31,839 nucleotides of DNA. Source: an uncultured Oribacterium sp. (GTDB lineage Bacteria; Bacillota; Clostridia; Lachnospirales; Lachnospiraceae). Of the stretch, positions 1 to 7,108 are shown one piece after another (position 1 is the first letter of the stretch; each line of letters starts with the position of its first letter). Both the position numbers and the translations under genes were made by a program. The stretch covers positions 1 through 31,839 of the forward strand of contig CABTMH010000064.1 of assembly GCA_902485915.1 (NCBI GenBank), written 5' to 3'. The notes beneath the pieces are model-generated. The model was not told where the DNA came from, searched no databases, and worked only from the letters and a program-made list of their open reading frames with translations.

Positions 1-16
1 AAAACCTTCAAAAATC

Positions 17-80
17 GTGCCACTTTTCATGCAGTGTGGCATTTACTTTTTCATACTGCATTTACTTTTACAATTCAGCT
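17..80. repeat. Tandem short repeats, possible insertion-sequence end
   Basis: Three related units of about 20 bp follow one another. The unit GCATTTACTTTT occurs at 39-50 and 58-69, and a degenerate version, GTGCCACTTTTCATGC, begins at 17. Multiple terminal repeats of this kind are known at the ends of IS21-family elements. No transposase is visible because the window begins here, so the IS assignment is inference. Similar units in inverted orientation lie at 31281-31329. Confidence 0.4.
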
Positions 81-96
81 TAATATCAAACAGTAC

Positions 97-1731
97 TTAT
101 TTCTTTACAGGGTTCGAAACCTTCACCATGTGGTCGTACCACTTTCCCTTCGTGCCGATGAGGGCGAGCGGGAATTCTTCGTCGAGGGCCGGTACCGGGA
201 TGTCGAAGCCGTTCACGACTTCTTCCGTGCCATCCGAATACTTCACGGTATCCTTCGTCGGCTGGAGAAGCGCCGCGCCGTCCTTCTTCGCATCCTCTGC
301 GCTTCCCGGGAAGAGATTCAGGATGTTCTCAGAGGTGAGGCTCACGTGGATCGTCATCTGCCCGTCCTTCACGGTGAGCACACCCTTTCCGTCTTCTGCT
401 TCGTTCACGTGGAACATGCTGCTGTCGGTGGTGAAGTCTGCCGCGTAGGTACCATCCTCGAGGACGTCTGCATTGGCATCAGCTGCGCGGTCGGTGGATA
501 CAGTTTCTCCGGTCGGTGCACCGATCACGGCGGCGGTGTGCGCGACGTAGATCTGCTCGATGGCCGGGATACCGCCGAGTCCGTTGATCTGACAGCTTAC
601 GGTATCGAACGCGCCGGATGCGAGGAACTGGCTCTTCCAGGAGTCGTCATCGTCGCCGGCCATGTCGTTGTTCGCGTGGTCACCGGCCACGACCATGAGC
701 GGACGAAGGATGACCTTCTGATAGCCGGCCTCCTTGATACGCTCGATCACGGCTTCGCAGGCGGTCTCCGCCGGCTTTCCTTCGACGGTGCCGATATAGA
801 CGTTCTCATACTTCAGCTCGTCCATCTGGCTCTGCATCTGCGTGTAGGTTACAGCGGCTGCGTGGCTCGTGCCGTGGCCCATGAAGACGAAGGCGGTGCC
901 GTCCTGCGCTGCATCCTCGAGGCTCTCATAGCCGGCGTCCTTCACTGCATCGGCGGTCAGCGCTTCGGCGACGGCCTTCTTATCGGCGTTGGTCTCGGAG
1001 CCGTCCTTTCCGACCTCACCGAGCAGCGGCTCGGCGATCTCGATGGTCTCGATCTTATCCTTATAGGACTCGGCGGCCGCACAGAGCTCGTCGTACTCTG
1101 CACCGTGCATGAGGTGTGTCGGCTGGATCACGAGATGCTTCACGCCGTTATCGACGGCACGCTGCAGCGCCTGATCCATGTTGTCGATTTTCTCGCCATC
1201 ACGCGCCTGGACGTGATTGATGATGATCTGCGCGGTGAAGGCACGACGCACCGACCAGTCCGGATACGCTGCCTGCAGCGCCTTCTCGATGCCTCCGATG
1301 TCCTGCGCACGGCTGTCGTTGAAGGAGGTACCGAAGCTCACGACGAGAAGCTCCTTCTCGCCGATGCCATCCTCGTTCAGCGGATCATCCTGGCCGGCAT
1401 CACCGGTGTCCCGGCCGAAGTAATCCGGATCGGCCTCCTCGCCCTCGACGAGCGCCTTCTGCGCATCCGTCAGCTGGTCCCAGGCCTCCTTCGCCTCCGC
1501 ACACTGTGCATCCGTATCCTCGGTTCGCTCCTGTACATAGATCGCATCGATCAGCGCCGCCACATGATCTGCGGCTGCCTGATCCGCCTCGGCACTGTCC
1601 TCCGTCGCCGCCTCTGTCGTGGCTGCCTCGGTCGTGGCCGCTGCCGTCGTCTCCGCCGGCTTCGACTGACCACAGGCAGACAGCGACGCCGCCATCATCA
1701 GCATCAGCACCATATATTTCGATTTTCTCAT
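97..1731 (-). CDS. Exported CbiK-type sirohydrochlorin cobaltochelatase lipoprotein
   Basis: 544 residues. The N-terminus has two basic residues, a hydrophobic stretch and a lipobox L17-S-A-C20, so the protein is probably a lipid-anchored surface protein. Residues 24-60 are an Ala/Thr/Glu-rich linker. Residues 55-100 match the small 'ALIDAI...AKEAWDQLTDAQKALV' helical module common on Lachnospiraceae surface proteins. Residues 126-400 resemble the CbiK anaerobic cobaltochelatase fold, with VSFGTSF at 131-137, PTHLMHGAEYD at 204-214 and a VVAGDHANNDMAGDD block at 347-361; H206 and H352 are the likely metal-binding histidines. Residues 427-540 form a further beta-rich domain that I do not recognise. 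CbiK normally inserts Co2+ into sirohydrochlorin in the cytoplasm, although exported versions are known. The substrate here could be cobalt, iron or a tetrapyrrole. The start is supported by GGGAGGAG upstream. No cobalamin riboswitch is visible upstream. Confidence 0.82.
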   Translation of the reverse strand: MRKSKYMVLMLMMAASLSACGQSKPAETTAAATTEAATTEAATEDSAEADQAAADHVAALIDAIYVQERTEDTDAQCAEAKEAWDQLTDAQKALVEGEEADPDYFGRDTGDAGQDDPLNEDGIGEKELLVVSFGTSFNDSRAQDIGGIEKALQAAYPDWSVRRAFTAQIIINHVQARDGEKIDNMDQALQRAVDNGVKHLVIQPTHLMHGAEYDELCAAAESYKDKIETIEIAEPLLGEVGKDGSETNADKKAVAEALTADAVKDAGYESLEDAAQDGTAFVFMGHGTSHAAAVTYTQMQSQMDELKYENVYIGTVEGKPAETACEAVIERIKEAGYQKVILRPLMVVAGDHANNDMAGDDDDSWKSQFLASGAFDTVSCQINGLGGIPAIEQIYVAHTAAVIGAPTGETVSTDRAADANADVLEDGTYAADFTTDSSMFHVNEAEDGKGVLTVKDGQMTIHVSLTSENILNLFPGSAEDAKKDGAALLQPTKDTVKYSDGTEEVVNGFDIPVPALDEEFPLALIGTKGKWYDHMVKVSNPVKK

Positions 1732-1863
1732 CTGTTTTCTCCTCCCTTATATGTTTTTTCTCTTCTGAACTTCCAGCTCTGAAGCGGTGACAGTATACCA
1801 CAGATATTCTCTTTTCTGCTATACTATACGAAATTGTTTGAGCATTATGAAAATGAATCGCTA

Positions 1864-1892
1864 CTGTTCACTCGTCAACTGGATTCAGGCAG
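1864..1892 (+). repeat. Dispersed palindromic repeat, copy 1 (partial)
   Basis: This is the left end of the repeat family described in findings. Positions 1864-1886 are identical to 8028-8050 over 23 bases, including TTCACTCGTCAACTGG. The copy breaks off directly beside the dinB ribosome-binding site, so it forms the end of the dinB leader. Confidence 0.75.
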
Positions 1893-1904
1893 AAAGGAGG
1901 CCCG

Positions 1905-3449
1905 ATGGACCGCACGATCTTTCATATCGATGTCAACTCCGCGTTCCTCAGCTGGTCCGCGGTGAAACGCCTCCGCGAGGATCCGACGGCGATCGACCTC
2001 CGCACGATCCCGTCCGCTGTCGGCGGCGACGTAAAAACCCGCCACGGCATCATCACCGCGCGCTCTCTCCCGGCGAAGCGTTACGGCATCCGGACGGCGA
2101 TGCCCGTCGTACAGGCCCTCGAGCGCTGCCCTGACCTCGTCCTCGTGCCCTCCGACTTCGAGACCTACCGCGCATACTCTGCGGCCTTCATCGAGATCCT
2201 GCACAGGTATGCCCCTGTCGTCGAGCAGCTCTCCATCGATGAAGCCTTCCTCGACATGACCGGCACCGAGCAGGCGATCCGCAGCGCGATCTTCGAGCAG
2301 ATCGTCGCGGGGACACTGCGCGGCGAAAAGGCCACCGCGCTCCGGTCGCTTGCATTCCCCATGAATGCCGCGGTGCTCATAAAGGACGAGATTCGCGATA
2401 CCCTCGGCTTCACGGTCAATGTCGGTATCTCGAGCAACACGCTCCTCGCGAAGATGGCCTCCGACCTCGAGAAGCCGGATAAGATCCACACGCTCTACCC
2501 CTCTGAGATCGAGGCGAAGATGTGGCCGCTCCCGATCGACGACCTCTACGGCTGCGGCAGCCGGACTGCGGAGAAGCTCCGGCGCATCGGCATCCATACG
2601 ATCGGCGATGCCGCCCGCCTCGACCCGACGATCCTCACCGGTCTTCTGGGTGCCAATGCAGGCAGCTATATTCATGCGGCCGCCCATGGCATCTCGACGC
2701 GCGCAGTGTCTGCGGTGCAGGAGGAGGCGAAAAGCATCTCGAACGAGATCACGACGACGGTGGATATCGATGAAGATAATCTCGAGACCGAGGGCATGGA
2801 GATCATGCGGGCACTCGCGGTGAAGGTCGCGGGACGGCTTCGGAAGCATGATTTCTACGCCGGCACGATCGGCTTCTCAGCGAAGACCGATGATTTCAGA
2901 CGGCGCTCGGTACAGCAGAAGCTGCTGGACCCGACGCAGGATCCGGAGAAGATCCTCGCGGTCGCCGTCACCCTCATGCATCAGCTGCTCGATGCGCCGG
3001 ACGGCCTCTTCGGGCAGGGCCGGAAGGTTCGCCTGATGGCGATCTTCACCGCGAACCTCGACCATGGTGATTTCCGTCAGATGACGCTCGAGGAGCTCGC
3101 AGAGAATCGCGCGGAGATCGAGGCAGAGATCCGTGACACGCGCCGGAAGGCCGAGAAGGAACGGAAGCTGCAGGCCCTGTCGAAGACCCTGCAGGAGCGC
3201 TTCGGTGTCGGCACGGTGCAGCGCGGGATGAAGCTCGAACCGACGACAGCGGCCACGGCTACGGCGGACCGGCGTTCTGCCGACGCAGCCACCACGGAGG
3301 CAGAGACCGGGTCCCGTGCGAACGAATCGATGGCGGCAGATGATCGCGAGATCGACGCGGCCGCCACCGAAGCAGTGGCCGGGTCCCTGGCGCACGGACC
3401 ATCTACATTGGCCCAGGAAACAACTGGAGGAGAGGAATTTTATGATTAA
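1905..3449 (+). CDS. dinB: DNA polymerase IV (Y-family translesion polymerase)
   Basis: 514 residues, long for DinB (usually 350-420). The Y-family signature is present: HIDVN near the N-terminus with D9, and SIDEA with D112/E113, as catalytic carboxylates; F14 is the likely steric gate. The TVNVGISSNTLLAKMASD block at 170-187 and the helix-hairpin-helix at about 214-245 follow, then the little-finger domain to about 385. Residues 125-158 contain an insertion of about 18 residues relative to the usual spacing before the VGIS motif. Where related proteins carry a beta-clamp motif such as QLSLF, this one has QMTLEEL (392-398), which lacks the aromatic. Residues 400-430 are a charged helix. Residues 446-510 are an Ala/Thr/Glu-rich tail with an imperfect 24-residue repeat. 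The start has a strong AAAGGAGG. The gene overlaps the next one by 8 bp. Confidence 0.95.
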   Translation: MDRTIFHIDVNSAFLSWSAVKRLREDPTAIDLRTIPSAVGGDVKTRHGIITARSLPAKRYGIRTAMPVVQALERCPDLVLVPSDFETYRAYSAAFIEILHRYAPVVEQLSIDEAFLDMTGTEQAIRSAIFEQIVAGTLRGEKATALRSLAFPMNAAVLIKDEIRDTLGFTVNVGISSNTLLAKMASDLEKPDKIHTLYPSEIEAKMWPLPIDDLYGCGSRTAEKLRRIGIHTIGDAARLDPTILTGLLGANAGSYIHAAAHGISTRAVSAVQEEAKSISNEITTTVDIDEDNLETEGMEIMRALAVKVAGRLRKHDFYAGTIGFSAKTDDFRRRSVQQKLLDPTQDPEKILAVAVTLMHQLLDAPDGLFGQGRKVRLMAIFTANLDHGDFRQMTLEELAENRAEIEAEIRDTRRKAEKERKLQALSKTLQERFGVGTVQRGMKLEPTTAATATADRRSADAATTEAETGSRANESMAADDREIDAAATEAVAGSLAHGPSTLAQETTGGEEFYD

Positions 3450-4374
3450 GATCATCTTTTTTGATATCGATGGCACGCTGCGACCGTTCGAGACCGGACG
3501 GGTGCCGGCGTCGACACAGGCGGCTCTCCGGCGGGCGCACGAGGCGGGAATCCTCTGTGCGATCGCGACGGGGCGGCACTGGATGGAGATCCGGAACGAG
3601 AACCTCACGGAGGGGATGCGCTTCGATGCCTTCGTCACCATGGATGGGGAGTTCTGCTATGTGCTGGATCCGAAGATGGTGGATGCGGCGATCGCGCGCG
3701 GGGAGCATCTCCGGCACAATGAGCCCTTCCGCTTCGATGTGAAGGACAGCCCGGAGCCGATGGCGTACTTCGATCCGCGGAACGGGCGGGTCGTGCAGCG
3801 GATCGAGATCCCGCGTTCGGCGGTGGAGAAGGTGCTGGCGCTCTGTGAGGAGCAGCCCTTCGCCTGCCTCTTCGAGGAGGAGCGTGCGATCTACGCAAAC
3901 ATGGTGACGCCAGAGCTGCTTTCGGTGCTGAAGCACATCCATTCAGCGCAGCCGCCGGTGCGGCCGGTGCAGGAGGCGCTGGAAAATCCGATCTATATGA
4001 TGATTCCGATCATGACGCTGGATGAGGCGGATATCATGGAGGCGCGGGTGCCGGAGTGCGAGCTCGTGCGCTGGTCCGATGGCATGAGCTTCGATCTCAC
4101 GAAGAAGGGCATCTCGAAGGTGTCGGGCATCGATGCGATCCTCGCGGACTATGGCTTCTCGCTCGATGAGGCGGCCGCGATCGGTGATGGCTGGAACGAT
4201 GTCGGGATGATCGAGCACTGCGGGCTCGGGGTCGCGATGGGCAACGCGAAGAAAGAGTGTAAGGATGTCGCGGACTACATCTGCCCATCCATCCTGGAGG
4301 ATGGCATCGCGGATGCCATCGACTATATACTGAAGCGGAATGCAACGGAAGTTAAACGCCCGGTTCAGTCGTAA
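3442..4374 (+). CDS. Cof-type HAD-superfamily hydrolase
   Basis: 310 residues when started at ATG 3442, which has GGAGGAGA just upstream and overlaps the dinB stop by 8 bp, implying translational coupling. An in-frame start at 3316 would lie inside dinB and is rejected. HAD motif I is FFDIDGTL, with nucleophile D8 and acid D10. The C-terminal motif GDGWNDVGMIE supplies the Mg2+ acidic residues, and K in the LTKKGISK segment is the probable motif III lysine. The large cap between the two halves fits the Cof/IIB subfamily, which dephosphorylates sugar phosphates and other small phosphometabolites. The substrate is not predictable, and the pairing with dinB suggests no specific pathway. Confidence 0.9.
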   Translation: MIKIIFFDIDGTLRPFETGRVPASTQAALRRAHEAGILCAIATGRHWMEIRNENLTEGMRFDAFVTMDGEFCYVLDPKMVDAAIARGEHLRHNEPFRFDVKDSPEPMAYFDPRNGRVVQRIEIPRSAVEKVLALCEEQPFACLFEEERAIYANMVTPELLSVLKHIHSAQPPVRPVQEALENPIYMMIPIMTLDEADIMEARVPECELVRWSDGMSFDLTKKGISKVSGIDAILADYGFSLDEAAAIGDGWNDVGMIEHCGLGVAMGNAKKECKDVADYICPSILEDGIADAIDYILKRNATEVKRPVQS

Positions 4375-4386
4375 GTGTCAAGTGAA

Positions 4387-4453
4387 GGACCCCGGAGAAT
4401 CGGTCCCAGAAGCTCGTAGTACTGTGCTTCTGGGGCTGGTTCTCCGGGGCCCC
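4387..4453. terminator. Long hairpin between convergent genes
   Basis: Arms at about 4387-4413 and 4426-4453 pair almost perfectly over about 26 bp, with a few G-U pairs and one mismatch, around a short loop. The hairpin lies exactly between the ends of the HAD gene (+) and the LtaS-like gene (-), so it is probably a shared bidirectional terminator. There is no clear U-tract on either side. Confidence 0.7.
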
Positions 4454-4470
4454 ATACTGAGCCTTTCGGC

Positions 4471-6054
4471 TCACTTTGCGGCAGCCCGCGATTCGGCGGC
4501 TGCCTTTTCTTTTTTCTCTTTTTCTTTCAGTTCCTTCGCTTCTTTCGATTCGATGGCCGCCTGCTCGTCGATCTGCCCGAGCTGCTCCATAAGTGCCGAT
4601 TTCTTCTCGAGCTCCTCCTTCTCCTTCATGCGTCCGAACTGCTCAGAGAGCGTCGGTACATCGGAGAAGAGATTCGTGCCGAGACCGAGGCGGTTGCCTG
4701 CGATGTCGACGCCGAGCGCCGCGAGGGTCGTCGGGAAATCATCGAAGGTCGTGAAGTCGCGACGCTCTGTACGGACGGGCTGGACGGCAGCATTGACATA
4801 CGCCGTGTAGACGGTCCGCTCGTAGTTCTCCGGCACATCGTCACAGAAGTCGTGATCCATGGTCGGGTGGTCGCCGGAGATGACGATCGTGGTGTCGGCG
4901 TACCAGTCCTGCTGCTTACACCAGTCGAGGAAGCTGCTGAGCTGCTTCGATGCGCAGGCGTAGACGTTCGCATACTGCTCATCGAAGGTCGTCGGGCAGA
5001 GCGGGCAGACATAGCCGTCCGGAAAGTGCGTGTCGACGGTCAGCATCGTAAGGTTGAACGGCTGCTCACTGCTGCTGAGACGGGTGAGCTCCTCCTCCGC
5101 ATACGCATAGAGCTTCCGGTCTTCGAAGCCCCAGTTGACCCAGTAGTCCGCCGGGAACTTATGCTGGTTTTTCCAGTAACTGAAGTCCTTGATGGCATAG
5201 TTTCCATGGGTCTGGAAGTAGAGCTTGCGGCCGCCGAAGTAGCCGACAGAGCCGAGCATCAGCTCCTGGGTGTAGCCCTGCTTCTCGAGGATATCGCCGA
5301 TCGTGAGGATGTCCGGGAAGAAGGATGTCTGCGAGTCCATCGCGTTCTGATCGATGGAGATCTTCAGCGGAAGTCCGGAGGTCTGTGCGAACATGGCGCC
5401 CATCGTCCAGGTCGCCCCCGGCATGGCGTAACCACCGTTGAGGGTGGGTGACGCACCTGAAAAGTCTTCCGCGTCTTCGGCGATCTTCGTGAGCTCCGGG
5501 ATCGTGTTCTGCGGGAAGGCACCGCCGGAAGCCTGGTCAGCGAAGGTCACCTCGGTGGACTCCATGAAGATGTAGATGAGGTTCCGCTTCTTCTCCGGGA
5601 AGCGAAGCGTCACGTTCTTCGGGTCGACGTAGTGATCATCGATGAAGCGGGAGGTCTCGAGCTGCGACTTGATGTAGGTGCCGATGTCGAGGTCGTCCCA
5701 GGCATCGAGCACGGTGAAGCCGGTGGTGAAGAAGGCCGCGAGCAGTGCGAGCGTGACGAGCTTCCGATAGTTCTGCTTATGACGGCAGACGATGAAGATC
5801 GCGATGAGAACGATCGCGATGAGGACGGCCGGAATCGCGCATTTCAGGATGTACTCGTGGACCATCGCGGTGCTGCTGCCCTGGAGCGGCGCGAAGAGGT
5901 GATACAGGACCTCATCCACGGTGAGCTCCGACCAGGTGTTCATCAGCCAGCGCAGGCTGAACAGGAGAAGGGCGGAAAAAAAGGACAGAATCACCGCTAT
6001 GATGGTCGTCATATCGCGGACGGCGGTTCTGTGTCTATGGTAAAAACGCTTCAT
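4471..6054 (-). CDS. LtaS/OpgB-like sulfatase-fold phosphoglycerol transferase
   Basis: 527 residues. Hydrophobic segments lie at about 15-36, 66-90 and 98-114, fewer than the five of canonical LtaS. An extracellular alkaline-phosphatase/sulfatase-fold domain follows from about 155 to 460. The metal and catalytic motifs are present: FMES with E165; GATWT with T215, the probable nucleophile threonine; DTHFPDG with H343; and SGDHPTMDHD with D395/H396. Family members move glycerol phosphate from phosphatidylglycerol onto teichoic acids or glycans. Whether this one makes polyglycerolphosphate or decorates another polymer cannot be told. Residues 475-527 are a Lys/Glu/Ala-rich, probably coiled-coil tail, unusual for the family. 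The ATG at 6054 is preceded by a modest GAGG. Confidence 0.87.
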   Translation of the reverse strand: MKRFYHRHRTAVRDMTTIIAVILSFFSALLLFSLRWLMNTWSELTVDEVLYHLFAPLQGSSTAMVHEYILKCAIPAVLIAIVLIAIFIVCRHKQNYRKLVTLALLAAFFTTGFTVLDAWDDLDIGTYIKSQLETSRFIDDHYVDPKNVTLRFPEKKRNLIYIFMESTEVTFADQASGGAFPQNTIPELTKIAEDAEDFSGASPTLNGGYAMPGATWTMGAMFAQTSGLPLKISIDQNAMDSQTSFFPDILTIGDILEKQGYTQELMLGSVGYFGGRKLYFQTHGNYAIKDFSYWKNQHKFPADYWVNWGFEDRKLYAYAEEELTRLSSSEQPFNLTMLTVDTHFPDGYVCPLCPTTFDEQYANVYACASKQLSSFLDWCKQQDWYADTTIVISGDHPTMDHDFCDDVPENYERTVYTAYVNAAVQPVRTERRDFTTFDDFPTTLAALGVDIAGNRLGLGTNLFSDVPTLSEQFGRMKEKEELEKKSALMEQLGQIDEQAAIESKEAKELKEKEKKEKAAAESRAAAK

Positions 6055-6093
6055 GATAAAGCCTCATTTATGTACGTAACGATACAGCGTAAA

Positions 6094-6160
6094 CCCGGTG
6101 CCATGCACGCGAAGGGATGCCTGCATCTATTTCGGCCAATGCATCCATGCGGCACCCGGC
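6094..6160 (-). promoter_or_regulatory. Structured 5' leader of the LtaS-like gene
   Basis: Positions 6094-6105 and 6148-6159 pair (CCCGGTGCCATG with CATGC-GGCACCCGG, with small bulges), and an inner GGGATGC (6114-6120) pairs with GCATCC (6141-6146). In the predicted transcript (start near 6182) this is a long stem within the 128-nt leader. Its function is unknown. On the + strand the stem is followed by CCTTTT. Confidence 0.5.
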
Positions 6161-6188
6161 CTTTTGTATACAGTTCAAATCGACTTCT

Positions 6189-6217
6189 AGTGTAGCCATC
6201 CCGAAACTTCTTCACAA
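6189..6217 (-). promoter_or_regulatory. Candidate sigma-A promoter for the LtaS-like gene
   Basis: Read on the - strand: TTGTGA (6217-6212), a 17-bp spacer, then TACACT (6194-6189). Predicted transcription starts near 6182. Confidence 0.5.
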
Positions 6218-6281
6218 TGTGCAGAAATCTCTAAGATTTTTGCTTTTTACATACTCTTTTCTGAATTTTTACTAAATATAA

Positions 6282-6311
6282 TTGACGGCCTTTCGTGCAT
6301 TCGTATATAGT
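6282..6311 (+). promoter_or_regulatory. Sigma-A promoter for the HD-domain gene
   Basis: TTGACG at 6282-6287 is followed by TATATA (16-bp spacer, 6304-6309) or TATAGT (18-bp spacer, 6306-6311). Its position argues that the upstream in-frame start at 6282 is not used and that translation begins near 6408. Confidence 0.65.
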
Positions 6312-6407
6312 TTTTATAACTGCGAGCAGCTGTACGTGATGCACGCCGCCCGTATCCACTTATTTTGTGTTTTGTTTCGATGCCTTGCATCAGAAAGGAA
6401 TATGCCG

Positions 6408-6944
6408 ATGGTTTTAAATGATGACGCAGTGCAGTTTGCGAAGCAGTACTCGACGATCACCGAGAATCGTGAGTATCGAAAACTCCTGTCCGTGCCTCGT
6501 CATGGCAGCACGAACACCTACGATCATTCGGTCCGCGTCGCGAAGATGGCTGCCGCGATCGCACCGCATATCGGTGTCGATCCGGACAGTGCCGCACGTG
6601 TAGGTCTTCTGCATGATTTCTGCCTGATTGATTATCATAAGGTGGAGAAGACCATCCGTGACGGCCGCTGGTACTGCTTCTATCACCCGGAAGACGCGGT
6701 GGAAAATGCAGAGAAGGAAGGCTTCTATCTTTCCTATAAGGAGAAGCGGGCGATCTGGAGCCACATGTTCCCTCTCTCCACCTCGATTCCGACCTCCCGT
6801 CTCGGCTGTATCCTGACCCTCAGCGATAAGACCGTCGCTGCACAGGAGTCCCTCGCAAACGCCGTCGAAGGATGGGCAGCTTTCTGCTTCCTGCTGAACC
6901 GTGGCCGCCTCCGCGTCGCACGCGTCATACGTCGCCGTCACTGA
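6408..6944 (+). CDS. HD-domain phosphohydrolase
   Basis: 178 residues from ATG 6408, which has AGAAAGGA at an 8-9 nt spacing; ATG 6402 is in frame but too close to that site. The HD metal-binding series is visible: H in NTYDHSVRVAKMAA, the HD pair in GLLHDFCLID, and a later D in LTLSDKTVAA. The compact single-domain architecture resembles the small clostridial HD family of putative phosphohydrolases (nucleotides or phosphoesters). The last 25 residues are rich in Arg and do not look like a conserved part of the family. The gene has its own promoter and lies alone between the LtaS-like gene and rsmA. The substrate is unknown. Confidence 0.82.
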   Translation: MVLNDDAVQFAKQYSTITENREYRKLLSVPRHGSTNTYDHSVRVAKMAAAIAPHIGVDPDSAARVGLLHDFCLIDYHKVEKTIRDGRWYCFYHPEDAVENAEKEGFYLSYKEKRAIWSHMFPLSTSIPTSRLGCILTLSDKTVAAQESLANAVEGWAAFCFLLNRGRLRVARVIRRRH

Positions 6945-7010
6945 CAGCGTTCAGCTGACAGAGCTTCGAGGATGGGCACCAGAAGTCATACGTAGAAACC
7001 GTGAAGTCAA

Positions 7011-7038
7011 TGAAGCTGTGCCTTCGGGCACAGCTTCA
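7011..7038 (+). promoter_or_regulatory. Perfect UUCG-tetraloop hairpin upstream of rsmA
   Basis: A 12-bp perfect stem (TGAAGCTGTGCC / GGCACAGCTTCA) closes a TTCG loop. No T-tract follows. It could end the HD-gene transcript or protect its 3' end. A run of eight C residues lies just downstream at 7064-7071. Confidence 0.6.
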
Positions 7039-7091
7039 CGTACGTTCGCCACGAAGGCATCCACCCCCCCCAAGTGATTTTTTCTATAAAT

Positions 7092-7097
7092 TATGAT
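7092..7097 (+). promoter_or_regulatory. Candidate -10 box of rsmA, implying a nearly leaderless mRNA
   Basis: TATGAT at 7092-7097 would start RNA at about 7104-7106, only a few bases before the ATG at 7109. No good -35 hexamer is visible 17 bp upstream. No Shine-Dalgarno sequence precedes the ATG. Confidence 0.35.
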
Positions 7098-7108
7098 ACA
7101 CTACGCCT

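Noticed and set aside
34..1782. Open frame of 582 codons on the + strand opposite the CbiK-like gene
   Set aside because: Low-complexity product without recognisable domains. It arises from codon bias of the real gene on the - strand.
1828..1842. Possible LexA (SOS) box upstream of dinB, CGAAATTGTTTG
   Set aside because: The half-sites are two bases too close and only partly match the Firmicute consensus GAAC-N4-GTTC.
6282..6407. 42-residue N-terminal extension of the HD protein
   Set aside because: The promoter overlaps this stretch and the RBS is beside 6408.
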